DNA of 64,000 nucleotides from contig OY730172.1 of assembly GCA_963422465.1 (NCBI GenBank), forward strand, positions 2,108,001 through 2,172,000, written 5' to 3'. A program made the position numbers and the translations under genes. How positions within the stretch are numbered: the stretch's first letter is position 1; each line of letters starts with the position of its first letter. The notes beneath the pieces are model-generated. The model was not told where the DNA came from. It ran no database searches and worked only from the letters and a program-made list of their open reading frames with translations. Source of the DNA: Lichina pygmaea (taxonomy: Eukaryota; Ascomycota; Lichinomycetes; Lichinales; Lichinaceae). Positions 22,211 through 38,600 of the stretch are shown here, one piece after another.

Positions 22211-24094
22211 TCACCCACGTGCCGTGTGAGGCATGGCCCGCTCGGGAGTGCGGTCGAGTCTTCGGGTGGCTTCGCCGTCGTTCTGCTCCTCGTGGCTCTC
22301 GTCCAGATGAGGGTCGTCGACGACGATGTCGGCGACGGCAGCATCCCCCGAGTGTCTCCGTCGCCCGGTCCAGCTGCGCCAGGAACGCCGGTCGAGGCTC
22401 GCCCTGATGCGCTGCTCCCAGCGCGCCGCCTCGACGAGGATGCTGACGTTCTCCTGCTCCAACCCCTCGGCCGTGGCGGCGTCCTCGCCCCGGCCAAGGC
22501 TGCCGTCGCGATCGTGTGGCCGCGTCCTCGACAGCCGGAACACGCGGCGCAGTCCCGCCGGCGCCGTGAACGCCGGGTCGAACGGACGGCTGTGTCTGCT
22601 CGATGGCGTTTGGGGCTGCTCCGACGCCGGCAGTCGATCGTTGTATACCCGCATCGATCGTCGGCTCGTCCGGGGTGGCGGCGCCGGCGGGGTCGTGCTA
22701 AGGGGTGGGGTCGACGCCCGCGACCTGCCTACAACGACATCCGTCGTGGGCGTTACCTGGGAGTCGGTCTGAGAGTTGTGCGGCGGCTGCGAGGTGCGGC
22801 CGGGGACCCTCGGTCGGTTAGGAAGATCGTGCCGCGTCGGCGGCGAAGGCAGATGGCCGTCAACGGGCGGAACAGGAACGCGAACCCCAGAGAGCGGCGA
22901 CACAGGCTGCGGAGAGAGACTCCGAGGACTGATCGCAAAGGGAGGGTGGCGCACGACGGACGAGGCTCGAGACGAGGATGATCCCTCGGCCGCGTCGTCA
23001 AGCGCCGCTGGATCTCGAACCCGGCGGCTCCACTGGCGTACCTCTTCATCCTCGCTGTCGGAGTCCGGCCAGGCACGAACTGCTTCCAATCGATACCGCT
23101 TCCATTGACCCGGCGAGCCCGGCCGCTTCGTCTTTCTCCTGCTGGGATGACTGGATCTGACGCGGTCATGGCCAGGTAGCTCAGGCTCCGAGGAGCTGGA
23201 CATCATGGCCTGAGAGATGTACAGCCGTGATGGAGCAGGCCGCTTTCCCCGCCGGGCCGGTTTTTGCAGACTGGCCGGTTCCAGCGCTCGACCTAAAGAA
23301 GACGGAACCTCAAAAGACTCGAGGTCTGACGGGTCCGCCGTCGTTATCGTGTCCGAGGCAAGGAAACGATGATCATCGTTCCGATCATCCTTCTGGTCGT
23401 CGTTGGACGGGTCACGGAGCGTCGGCTGTCCGGAGAGACGGCGTTCGATCTCTCGGAGGCTTTCCTCCCACGGTATCCCAAGAGCCGGACTCCTGCGAGG
23501 ACATGTCTGCAACAGTTCTTCCTGACCGCGGTGGTCCAGTGCGGCTCTCATCTCGTGGCCACTCTCCGCTGGGCTGTCTTCAAGGAGAGACGAGACAGGC
23601 TCGGGGATGAGACCTCCGGGGCTACCCACCTCCGAGGCTGGAAGGTGTCCGGAACGGAACAATCCACGAGCGGCGAGGATCCCATGGCCGTCCTCCACTG
23701 GTCCCTGTCTTCCAAGCCTTACTCTAAGACCGCCTTGGCACAGACCATCGGCAGAAGGGTCTTGGCATCCATAGGTCGTTCTAGCAGTCTCGTCCGGCGA
23801 ATCGACTGCGGACAGAAAGGAAGTGTCCGAGCAGAGTCTGCGTGGGGACACTATCAGACCTCGAGCACGCGGTTCCTGCGTCGATTGCCCCGGCACGAAT
23901 TCGAGATCAGGTCCGTAGTTCGAGCGGGAGACGCATGCTTTGGCTCCTGCGGAGATTGTTCCCCGACGGGCATCTCCATCCTCGCGGTTGACGAGATTGG
24001 CAACCAGAGCCTCACGACGCAGCTGGATCCGGTCGACGGTGTCGCGGAAGTCCCGGTGCGCCAAGTCGATCTGCGTGGGACGAAGACGGATCAT
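22211..24094 (-). CDS. Conserved fungal protein of unknown function, disordered
   Basis: 627 residues, single exon, start ATG at 24094 opening MIRLRPTQIDLAHRDFRDTV. An N-terminus of this MIRLRP type is one I remember from other filamentous-fungus hypothetical proteins. Most of the chain is Ser/Pro/Arg/Asp-rich and probably disordered. A short conserved-looking block, SMRVYNDRLPASEQPQTPS (about residues 490-510), is followed by a predicted helix (NVSILVEAARWEQRIRASLD). No catalytic motif, signal peptide or membrane span is visible. The gene is convergent with the one at 18847 and divergent from PDK1 over 4.1 kb. Gene reality is likely from its length and the conserved termini; function unknown. 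Confidence 0.7.
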   Translation of the reverse strand: MIRLRPTQIDLAHRDFRDTVDRIQLRREALVANLVNREDGDARRGTISAGAKACVSRSNYGPDLEFVPGQSTQEPRARGLIVSPRRLCSDTSFLSAVDSPDETARTTYGCQDPSADGLCQGGLRVRLGRQGPVEDGHGILAARGLFRSGHLPASEVGSPGGLIPEPVSSLLEDSPAESGHEMRAALDHRGQEELLQTCPRRSPALGIPWEESLREIERRLSGQPTLRDPSNDDQKDDRNDDHRFLASDTITTADPSDLESFEVPSSLGRALEPASLQKPARRGKRPAPSRLYISQAMMSSSSEPELPGHDRVRSSHPSRRKTKRPGSPGQWKRYRLEAVRAWPDSDSEDEEVRQWSRRVRDPAALDDAAEGSSSSRASSVVRHPPFAISPRSLSPQPVSPLSGVRVPVPPVDGHLPSPPTRHDLPNRPRVPGRTSQPPHNSQTDSQVTPTTDVVVGRSRASTPPLSTTPPAPPPRTSRRSMRVYNDRLPASEQPQTPSSRHSRPFDPAFTAPAGLRRVFRLSRTRPHDRDGSLGRGEDAATAEGLEQENVSILVEAARWEQRIRASLDRRSWRSWTGRRRHSGDAAVADIVVDDPHLDESHEEQNDGEATRRLDRTPERAMPHTARG

Positions 24095-27000
24095 GGCCGG
24101 GTCGGTGGCAGCAGCGGCAACAGCAGATACGCTACGGTATCAGGAAAGAAGGAGAGAAGAGGCGGCGGCCACGAGAGACAGACTTGGCTGCCGGACGCTT
24201 GCTGGTGTGCAGCGGGGAAAAGGGGAAGTATATCGAGATGTCGAGGCCCGACGAAGTTTGGAATCGGACCGTGACGACGGTAGGGAATCGACAGAACAAG
24301 TCCCATGATGACTTCCGCATCCAGCACGACGCCATCGATCCTTCCAAGTGTATCTTCTCGCGTGTCGTATGCCATGAGCACCGTCTATCAGGTTGCAGAT
24401 GTCCATGTCCGCCTCATGCCTTTCGCGTGATGTACCTCCCTACGTACGGTACCTGAATAACATCAAGGTCTCGGTATCCTCGTAGCTCGTACATACAGTA
24501 GATCCGGATGCACTGTACGTACGGTACTGGTACAAATTTCACAGTTCTCTGTCGACTCCAAGTACACCCTGGCGGATTTGAGGTCCCGTTCGAAGCTCGG
24601 AACTGACGACAAGGATGTCGGGAACGAGCACAGCGTTGAAAGTTCGACCCCTGTAGAATGGTCGGCGAGCATTGGCGATTCGCGTGCGTTGAAATACTCT
24701 GTGACTCCGGCAGCGAGCATTCCGAAAGAAGAGATGCGAAGAGCGTCCCGCTTAGATGATCGCACTCCTCCTCCTTCTCTTGAGGTCTTTCCTGGTCTGC
24801 ACATCGCGTGGCTTTACGACAAGGGCACCTGAGATCTAGAGTCAACTGCAAGGTACTGTATGTTTAGCGTTCGACTGCGTACTACGCCAATGCTCCGATG
24901 GAGACATCAGAAAGCATTTGCCTGCGGATCTGTCACTGTACCGTCTCATACCGGTACTGAAGAGTAGAGAATGCTCGGAGCAGCACCTTGAGAATGCCCC
25001 CGCAGGGCCCTGATCTCCGAGGGATCTCGCTTCGTTCTGAGTGGGTTGGCTTTCCTTCTTCGGCAGCCTAAAGAGAAGCCGGTGGATGCCCTGTGCGCTC
25101 CCTTGCACTGCCGGGGGAAGCAAGAGACTCGATGACGATAGAAAAGGATAATGAGAGAGGGACGCGCTGAGCCTGAGCAGGTTTGTGATGACGAACGGGT
25201 AGACGCGATGCCTTCCATCAACATGAAGCAATACATCACGCCAAGGAGGACAGTACTCTCCGGTCCCTCGACCCTGACTTGAGCCTCGTATTGCTTTCAG
25301 TTTAGGAGTAGACAATCGTGCCATGATGTTCACTGGACAAGATGCGCGTTCTCGTGAAAGACGAACGTTTCAGATGGCATCTTCTCGGGTGCGGCGGCTG
25401 ATGAGTTTTTCGTCCGACTATAGATGTGTTCAAAACAGTACCTTACCAAGAAGCCCCCCCCCGCCAGATTCCAGATCAACAGGTTACATGGCGTGCCATG
25501 CTTTTGCCCACATCATCCCGCCAAGTCGCCAGACATTCAATCGATCAAAGTGAGCATCTCTTGTGCATGAAAGAATCAGCACATCTGCTTCGACCTTCTG
25601 GAATATGAATGTTGGGAGGATATTCTCTGAGGATCCAAACAATGTAAAATTTGGCCTTGGCAAGCTTGGTGCTGTTCGGCCGAGAACTCTGCAGCGAGCA
25701 GGGGGAGGAAAAGGAGAGGTGAGACGACTGTTCGATTCACGAGGAAACTGTTCGACTAGGAACGCTGTCGCAAGCAGCGGGAAGAAGATGAGTGTGTCGA
25801 CTGGTTGATTGGTTAGGGAGAACTAGCTAAACAGCTGTATGTTGTCACGAAGTCTTTGTTTGCTTTAGAGCGGAGACGGCTCTAGAAGGCACTAGGCGGA
25901 TCCATGGCGGATCCATGCAGGATCAGCGGCACCATGCAGGATCAACATCAACGTCAAACAGAGACTACGTACTGTGTGTAGGTAATCGACTATTTGCGTG
26001 CTCCTGGAAGCCCCAAGGCTTACGGTCAGGGCTAGGGCAAACCCTAGGCAGCGCCAGGACCATCTCCAACAAACAAGTGCAAGTGGGGATCTTCTGGATT
26101 GTACGTACGTATTTGTACGGGGAATAGAAGCTTTGAAACGTACACTCCTGACTTGCACCGAGCTTACCAAGGGCAGATTCTGCTTCGTTTGGTTCGCCGT
26201 GGAAGATGTTCCAGATTTCATATCCCAGAGGGTCGACACAGAGATTTACGGTCAGACTCTCATCTGGATGATATGCTGGTTCCTCCAGCAGCCGTTGAAG
26301 GCAGTACGGAGGTACTGTGAGTCAGCCTCGATGGGAGCTGCCTGTACCGTAACAGACTTGCAATAAGATATCGTATGTAGTTCAACGGCCATCTTCTGGT
26401 ACGAGAAGGAGGAGTACCTCGTAGGAGGAGTAGGCTAAGAACCCGGCATATCATCACGTGATATAATCACGCAGCTGAGCTGAGAGAAGCCGAGCTGGGC
26501 CTCGGCCCGAAGAAAAATCACGATGGGTGGCCAGCATACGAGTACTCGTGGTGAGGCAGCGGTGTTTGGAGGCTGCAGGCACGAGAACAACGCCACCGGA
26601 GCTCGAGACATATGTGCATGTGCCTGAGCTTCTCCCACGGTCTGATGGGCCAGCACATCGTCCGAGCTCGAAGAAATGACAATGGCTCAAGAAGTACGTA
26701 AGTACGGAAGTACAGTACCGTACTTCAACCAAGACGGATAGACCGGGGCAGATCTCACAAAAGATCTTGCAGAAGAGAATCAGGTTGAGAATAAGGAGAC
26801 ATGGAGTGTACAGTTGGTCCCAATGGTGAAGATGGACTGGAACTCATGATCACTCTCCTCCCTCGGCCAAAGCCACCCCCCGGCTGCTGTAGTCAATCGT
26901 CAACTGGCTCTTGGGCATACAGCAACTGTCCAGTGATCGATGGCAAGGACACAAGGTACTACCACAAACTGATCCAGACATCTGAACTTCGCAGCAGTTG

Positions 27001-28190
27001 ATGGCAAAGAGAGGTGTACTTCGTACAGGATATACAGTACCATATAATTATATGTACCACGCACGTACGTACAACAACAAGGAATCTCTGTAGCAACTGC
27101 TTGCCTAGCCATTTTCAAGCAGTTCCCTCGGCCATCAACGACATTCCTCTTGACGTCAACTCTGGACTCTCGCACTCGGCTCTGTTCTCGCACGAGGCAG
27201 GAGTCCAAGTGTTCACCTCTGTTGCTACAGTGGAGGGAATCTACGTTTAGCCAAGCAATGTACCGGACTTTGACCTGGCGCTGTCCAGCATGACGATCAT
27301 CGCGATGGCACGGGTACGTACCCGTACGTACTCGTACGAGTACGCACACCACCGCCACTTGCTCCCGGAAATCTCGACGACTTCTTTACATCTCCCTTTC
27401 GAAGCCCGGACGACAATCACCACCGTTTGAACCTTCCAATCCGTCTGGCCGGCTCGACTCCCGCCCCGTCATGCCCGTTTCGACGCCGTCCCCAAATATA
27501 GAAACGTCGTTGTTTCCCGCCGTCGGCATCTTTTTCGGCTTGACTCGTTGCGGGACGTACATACGTAATTACTTGATCGGCAACGGCAACGACCTCCTTG
27601 GATCAAAAGTCGAGCCCGATCGCCGCGGGCTTTGATGCGAGATCGTAGATCATCACTTTTGCTACTCACTTGGCCCGAAGAGGTGGAAGCGCAAGTGACT
27701 TTTGATGCGCACGCTTCCGATCTTGGGCCCCTGGCCGCGACGGAGTCATATCATGACTTTGGATAGTACAAGCTCCTGTGCCCCCGTAACCACAAGAATC
27801 TGGTATCCTCAGAAGTCCACCGTCCATCTCGTCGCGACCGGCAGCACGATGAACCACAACTGTCGTCCGACCACCGATCCCCCTACTGTCGAGCCCTCGC
27901 TGCTGCTCCACGACTCTCCTTCTCCGACCCAGCTCTCCCGCACCAGGACCGGCGAACGCAGCTACTGTTACAGCGACCATGGCCGGACGGTGGTCTTCCG
28001 GTGTGGATGAGGCGCCGAGAGAGCTGTAGTCGTCCCTGCGCCACCGCCGTCGTCCGTTCCGACACACCGAGCTGGCGAGCTCGATTCTTCGCCGCACCGT
28101 AACCTCTTGATCCCTGATCTCACACCTGCTTCTACGCTCGACAGGACAGGCATTTCTTTACGGAGAGAAGAGTACGACGACGGCGCCAGC
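24095..28190. other. 4.1-kb divergent spacer
   Basis: Between the unknown gene's start and the PDK1 start. It holds several GTAC-rich palindrome clusters (about 24506-24530, 26094-26115, 26693-26724, 27052-27072, 27311-27345). Short open frames (24842-25333 minus, 26900-27358 minus, 27014-27250 plus) lack recognisable motifs and are not called. The last 700 bp likely include the PDK1 promoter and 5' UTR. Confidence 0.5.
27312..27344. repeat. GTAC palindrome pair
   Basis: GGGTACGTACCC (27313-27324) is directly followed by the perfect 18-bp palindrome CGTACTCGTACGAGTACG (27327-27344). These are the densest palindromes in the PDK1 upstream spacer. Confidence 0.85.
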
Positions 28191-31581
<3,391 letters not shown>

Positions 31582-31633
31582 TGCGGGGGTTCGTCTGGGG
31601 TATTTTCTGGCTTGTCGTCTGGCCCTGTCGTCG

Positions 31634-31730
31634 GGCTTGTCGTGCGGGATGTCTTCTGGGATGTTGTTTGGCTTATCGTCTGGCTTGTCGTGCGGGGATG
31701 TCTTCTGGGATGTTGTTTGGCTTGTCTTCT
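31634..31730. repeat. 48/49-bp tandem duplication
   Basis: Two adjacent copies (31634-31681 and 31682-31730) begin GGCTTGTCGTGCGG and end GGCTTATCGTCT or GGCTTGTCTTCT. They differ by one inserted G and two substitutions, so the duplication is young. It lies 53 bp after the PDK1 stop and so probably in its 3' UTR. Confidence 0.85.
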
Positions 31731-31918
31731 AGCTTGTTGTCATCTCTGGCGGGTTTTGTTTAGCGGGTTGTCCAGATTGTCCGTGTTGTCCGGGGTGGAG
31801 AGAATTGTCCGAGAGGGGGAAAAAGGGGGGGGGGGGGGGGGGAAATATGTTTGGCAGGGTTTGTCTGGTAGAGCGACTCGGCGAGTTCGGTTGGTGGGTA
31901 GGTCGGTCTACCGGTCCA

Positions 31919-32194
31919 TGGATCTTTCAGACCAGGAGTCTCTCAGACCAGGAATCTCTCAGACCAGGAATCTTTTTCAGACCAGGAGTCTTTCAGACCA
32001 GGAATCTTGCAGGGCCGTGAGTCGATCAAGCCATGGGATCTTGTCGAGCCATGGGATCTTGTCAAGATATGGGATCTTTCCAGGTCGTGGCTCCGTCGAA
32101 CCATCGGTCCCTCATACTCACGGGTCTTTTTAGGCCAACGCGTCTTTCGAGCCACGAGCCTTTCGAGCTACGGATCTTGTCGAGCTATGGAAAC

Positions 32195-32228
<34 letters not shown>

Positions 32229-32660
32229 GCCCGGCCTTGGGTCTGTCGAACCATGGCTTTTTCAAGCGCAAGGATCCCTCTCGAACCAACTATGAATCTT
32301 TTTTCAGGCCGTGCGTCTATCGGTCTCTCATAAGCCACGGGTCTTTCAGGCCACACGAGTCTTTTCAAACCCATGCATCTTTCGGGCTATGGCTTTGTTC
32401 AGACCGTGGGTCGTTCAAGACTATGGATCTTTCAAGCCCATCTGGTCTTTTCAGGCCCGCGGGTCTGTCGATCCATTTGGTCTGTCGACCCATTGGTCTG
32501 TCGAGCTATGGATCTTTCACGCAGTTGGGTCCGTCGAAATATGCATCTCTCGAACCCTCGCTCTGTCGAATCATCAGGTTTTTTTCGCGCCTTGGCCCTT
32601 TCAGGCCATCGGTCTTTCACGCCGTCGGTCTTTCACGCCGTCGGCCTGACGGGCGGGCTA
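31919..32660. repeat. Degenerate 15-17 bp minisatellite
   Basis: Roughly 45 units of a pattern like GGTCTTTCAGGCCATG. The first five are nearly identical (TCTCTCAGACCAGGAA type) and the last two identical (GGTCTTTCACGCCGTC type), while the middle units vary in sequence and length. A C31 run interrupts it. Unit length is not a fixed multiple of three and no frame is preserved, so it is not a coding repeat. Confidence 0.8.
32196..32226. repeat. C31 mononucleotide run
   Basis: The longest G:C run in the window: 31 consecutive C on the plus strand, followed directly by GGGCCC. It lies inside the degenerate minisatellite. Confidence 0.9.
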
Positions 32661-32844
32661 TGAGTCGATCAGACTACGAGTCTGACAGAACCACTGACGA
32701 CGAACCACTTGTGTTCAAAGCTGACCAGTTCACTCAAAACTAACCGCTTCGTTCCAACTCGCCATTCGAGACGGTGAGAAATCCGTCCCATCTCTTGCGT
32801 CAACGAGCAGGGACGACGGAACGAGGGATGCGCGGGTCCGTTGG

Positions 32845-32885
32845 TCTTCTTCTTCTTCTTCTTCTTCTTCTTCTTCTTCTTCTTC
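32845..32885. repeat. TTC trinucleotide run
   Basis: About 13 TTC units open a strongly pyrimidine-rich stretch that continues to about 33080. Confidence 0.85.
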
Positions 32886-33090
32886 ATCTTCTGCTTTCTT
32901 GATCCTGTCTTGTCTTTTCTCTTCTTCTTGTCTTTTTGGCTCTTCCTTGCCTTCTCTTCTTATTTTCTTCCCCTTTCCTCCCATCTCATCTCTCGTCGTC
33001 TTTCTTCTCTCTTCTTTCCTTCGCATCTCATCTCCTGTCCCTCTCCTTTCCCACTCCTTCCCGACTCTTCTTCTACTCCAGGCAAGCGAG

Positions 33091-33165
33091 CGCGCAGGCA
33101 GGCATGCAGGCAGGCAATCAAGCAATCAAGCAGGCAAGCAATCAAGCAGGCAAACAAGCAGCTGG
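33091..33165. repeat. Degenerate CAGG/CAAT/CAAG tetranucleotide array
   Basis: A run of GCAG/GCAA/TCAA/GCAT tetranucleotides with unit-to-unit variation, about 18 units, in the spacer downstream of the mutase stop. Confidence 0.8.
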
Positions 33166-33762
33166 ACAGGCTTTCATGATTAGCATCACTGATCGCATGG
33201 CCCATAGAGCAGTGCTGAGCGTGACTGTCAGTACGATTACCACTTCTCCTCTTCTCCGCCTCTCCACATCCTCCCTTCCCACTGCTCCACTTCCCCCCCA
33301 CCCACCCACCACATAATACTTGCTTCCCCCCTGCCACTTTTTCGTCTTGAATACCCAACAACGTAACTAGCCCACCCTACACGACCGTGATGTTCTAGCC
33401 ACAAACCTCGTATCACATACTTAGCACCGTCCCGACGCATCGCTTGTCCATCGGCCTACTACTACCACCGCCGGTCTTGTCGACGGGTATAACCAAATAC
33501 ATGATCACGAAGTAACTTATCAAGTAGTAGACCTCAACAGTCTAGCCCGGACGAGAATAAAAAAAAAGAGGCACGCCGGTTCTAGTGGGAAAGCAAAAAT
33601 GAGACTGCATCTTGTCTAAATAGGGATTCTTCTGGTAGCTCTAGTGTAGATCTCATCTGGCAGATTTGAGTTAACCCCCCTTCGACAGACGGATGGAGTC
33701 TTTCTCGTGTAGTCGTACCGGTACAGGAGAGGCAGAGCCATCAAGTGACTGGCTGGCCTGGT

Positions 33763-35574
<1,812 letters not shown>

Positions 35575-36940
35575 TTCCGACCCATCAGCCACACGGAGGC
35601 CGTCGCCGGCGAAGGTTTATGGAACCACGAACATGTCTGGGCCGGTCGTGGCGGAGCTCATCGTGCTTCGATCGACCGACTGATGGGCCTTGTGCCCGGC
35701 CGAGTGGCCGAACGGCAAGGACTTCTTCAACGCGTCCAGAGTCATCGAGACGATCGTTGCGGCGGAGGCCGAGATGGCTCCGTGAGGATTGCGGCTACGA
35801 TGCTAGCACGACTAGACGACAGCAGCGGTGCGGGAATGCTCCGGTCGAGCTTCGCCTTGGTCGTCTGAGGCGGAGCTTCGAGCCCTTCCATTTAGTATTC
35901 GACGGCGTGTCGACGGTGCGTCAATGGAGGGACCGCACTGGTACATGAGGACGCCCTGTCTTGACCGCGAGCCAAGAGGTATCCTCGTCCCAGGAATTCT
36001 TGCTGCAGGGTCTGTCTGCCTAGCCGATTGTGACGCCTGGGTCGAGTTTGTGGCGTATCTACCTACAGCGACCTCGATATATTTGTCATCCAGCCAGTCA
36101 TTACGTAGAGCTACAAAGATAGTGAGGACTTGGATGTACTCGCCCCTTTCTCCCCCCTCCCCCCCCCCCTGATCGCCCTTGCAGGCGTCGGTTCGGAGCA
36201 ATAAGCAGTCACCCGAGCCGAGTTTCACGGTGATACTCCGGTCACGTGCATGATCTGCGGCTCTCGGCTAAAACCATTTCGTTGGTCGACGTCTTACGGC
36301 GTCAAAGGAGAAGCCACCTGCCACCAACACCGTAAGCCTGTCGTGCCTGTCTCCCAGAGTCGATAGTATTGAAAGAGCCAAAAGTGATGTGATGAAAGAC
36401 ATGCCGATTTACCCACACGAAATGAGGTGTGGGCTTGCCAAATTCGCTCGAGACATTAGATGCATTCCCGTACTCGACACGTCGACCCGCGAGCCCATCG
36501 CGGGTAATTGTCAGATTCGCGGCTGCCCCTCGGCTGCTTCACTCGACCCTTGACGCCCTTGTCACTGTCACCGACCGCACTGTCGTGGCACCACAAGGAC
36601 GGATCAGGACGCCGAGAGCAGACCATCAGCGTCGCCGTCGCCCGGCTCGCGGCGGCTCCAAGACGATCACAGCGTCACCGTCTGTCGGTGTACTCGTAGT
36701 ACGAAGTGCCAGCACTCGGTTTAGCATTCCTCACGACGGCTACCGACAATCGATCGGGACCCCCTTGCCGCTGGGAGACGGCAGCTCGAGTCCGCCGGCA
36801 CTCTGATCATTGGTCTCGAGCGTGAAAAAGGCCACCGTTGCCCCTTCATCCTTCTCAGGAGAGCTAGAGAGAGGGCGAGAGCGAGAGGACGCGACGGTCG
36901 CCCACCGAACGGACTTGCTGCTGGCCGAGCCGCGCACGAC
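35575..36940. other. Divergent promoter region, mutase / transporter
   Basis: 1.37 kb shared upstream region of two genes that may act in one pathway. A C11 run lies at 36159-36169. No gene is supported, and no specific regulatory site could be named with confidence. Confidence 0.6.
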
Positions 36941-38600
36941 ATGTCGAACGAGGACAAGGAACGAAGCTCGGGCGAGGATCCCCGACAGAATGAAGCCCAG
37001 GCGCCGACGCTGCCGACGGTAAACCCGGCGCTGGAGAAGCCTCCGGCGCCACAGGCGACGTTGCATCCTGCCTTCTACGTCGTGTGAGCGGGCCACCCCG
37101 AGCTCCCGCCGTCTCGAGACACGCATCTCGAGGCGTGGACGCCGTCGTCGAGTCGTCTGCTGACGCGTGCTGCCTCCCTGCGTCCGACAGTGCCTGGATT
37201 GCCTTGAGCTCGAGCGTCATCCTCTTCAACAAATGGATCCTCGATAAACGACAGTTTCGTACGTGTCGTCCCCGATCCAGCCGGTGGCGGTCTGGCTGCT
37301 AACCGGATCCGCCCCCAGATTTCCGTAGGTGTCCTGGCTCCCCTCGCTCCGCCGATGAAGCCTTGGTCTGATCGATGTTGCCTCGTCCGAAGCGATCGTC
37401 CTGACGACATGGCACCTGTCCTTTGCGACCTTCATGACCCAGGTCCTGGCCCGGACCACGACGCTTCTCGACGGCCGCAAGACGGTCCGCATGACGGGCC
37501 GGGTCTATCTGCGAGCCATCGTGCCCATCGGGCTCTTCTTCAGCCTGAGCCTGATATGTGGCAACATCACCTACCTCTACCTCAGCGTTGCCTTCATCCA
37601 GATGCTCAAGGTCGGTCGAGCCCTGCTCGTTCCTTCGTCTTCCCCCTCGGGCATGGGTACGGCGTCGTGCTGACGGCGGAACCCGCGGCCTTCCAGGCAT
37701 CGACCCCCGTCGCCGTCCTGCTGGCCGGCTGGGCGCTGGGGACGTCGAAACCGGACATGAAGGTTCTCTTCAACGTGTCATTCATCGTCATCGGCGTCGT
37801 CATCGCCTCGTTCGGTGAGATCAAGTTCGTCTTCGTCGGCTTCGTCTTCCAGATCGCCGGTATCGTCTTCGAGGCCGTCCGTCTGGTCATGGTGCAGCGC
37901 CTGCTCAGCTCGGCCGAGTACAAGATGGATCCGCTAGTTTCGTTGTACTACTTCGCCCCCGTCTGCGCCGTCATGAACGGCGTCTTGAGCTTGGTGTTCG
38001 AGGTGCCCAACCTCACCATGGACCACATCTGGAACGTCGGCGTCTGGAACCTCCTGGCGAACGCCATGGTCGCCTTCGCCCTCAACGTGTCCGTCGTCTT
38101 CCTGGTACGCGCTTCGCATCTCGGAGAGAGCCGCTCAGGCTTCCCCTCTGCACCACGAGTCCGATCACGAGGCTGATTCGAAGTCGACGCAGATCGGTAA
38201 AACATCCTCGCTCGTCCTCACCCTGTGTGGTGTGCTCAAGGACATCCTGCTCGTGGCGGCTTCGATGGTCATCTGGGCCACGGCCGTGTCGGCGTTGCAG
38301 ATGTTCGGGTACAGCATCGCCCTGGGTGGTCTCGTCTACTACAAGCTCGGCGCCGACAAGCTGAAGGAGTATCTCGGCCAAGGCGGCCGCGTCTGGGCCG
38401 AGTACGGCGCGAAACACCCCGTCCGGCGCAAGCTCATCATCGGCGCCACCGTGGCCGCCACCTTCCTCTTCACCATGGGCATCCTCGGTCCGCACTACGG
38501 GCCTCGTTACGACCCGAAGACCTATCTCACCTCGTACAGATACCTGGGCTCCTTCGCCGGTGACAAGGCCACCGATTCCAACCCCGCCGCTGCCCGCTAG
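36941..38600 (+). CDS. Triose-phosphate/nucleotide-sugar transporter family protein, candidate UDP-Galf transporter
   Basis: Polytopic membrane protein of the drug/metabolite transporter superfamily (TPT/DUF250 type), 414 residues. Exons 36941-37083, 37191-37258, 37393-37610, 37697-38104 and 38193-38600. Joined exons read FYVVAWIALSSSVILFNKWI, then LTTWHLSFATFMTQVLART, IVPIGLFFSLSLICGN, YLYLSVAFIQMLKASTPVAV, RLVMVQRLLSSAEYKMDPLV, VSLYYFAPVCAVMNGV, and KTSSLVLTLCGVLKDILLV, all family blocks. About ten membrane spans are expected. The acceptor before exon 3 (CGAAG) is the least certain, but it gives QFPIVLTTWHL, aligned with FHYPIFLTTWHL-type sequence in relatives. Aspergillus has a UDP-Galf transporter gene (GlfB/UgtA) beside the mutase gene (GlfA/UgmA), so the same role is a good inference here. 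Other substrates remain possible. Confidence 0.9.

Larger units (their letters stand above)
31582..33762. other. Convergent 3' spacer with minisatellites
   Basis: 2.2 kb between the PDK1 and mutase stop codons. It contains a 48-bp tandem duplication, a G18 run (31825-31842), a 740-bp degenerate minisatellite, a C31 run, a TTC run and a CAGG/CAAT tetranucleotide array. No gene is supported; open frames here are products of the repeats. Confidence 0.65.

Noticed and set aside
26900-27358. Overlapping short frames on both strands upstream of PDK1
   Set aside because: No domain, no splice-supported partner exon; crossed by GTAC clusters.
31919-32660. CRISPR-like array
   Set aside because: Units are directly adjacent and degenerate, with no constant repeat and unique-spacer alternation.
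31943-32743. Open frames on both strands across the minisatellite (up to 236 codons)
   Set aside because: They exist only because the repeat units lack stops in several frames; unit length varies and no frame is maintained.
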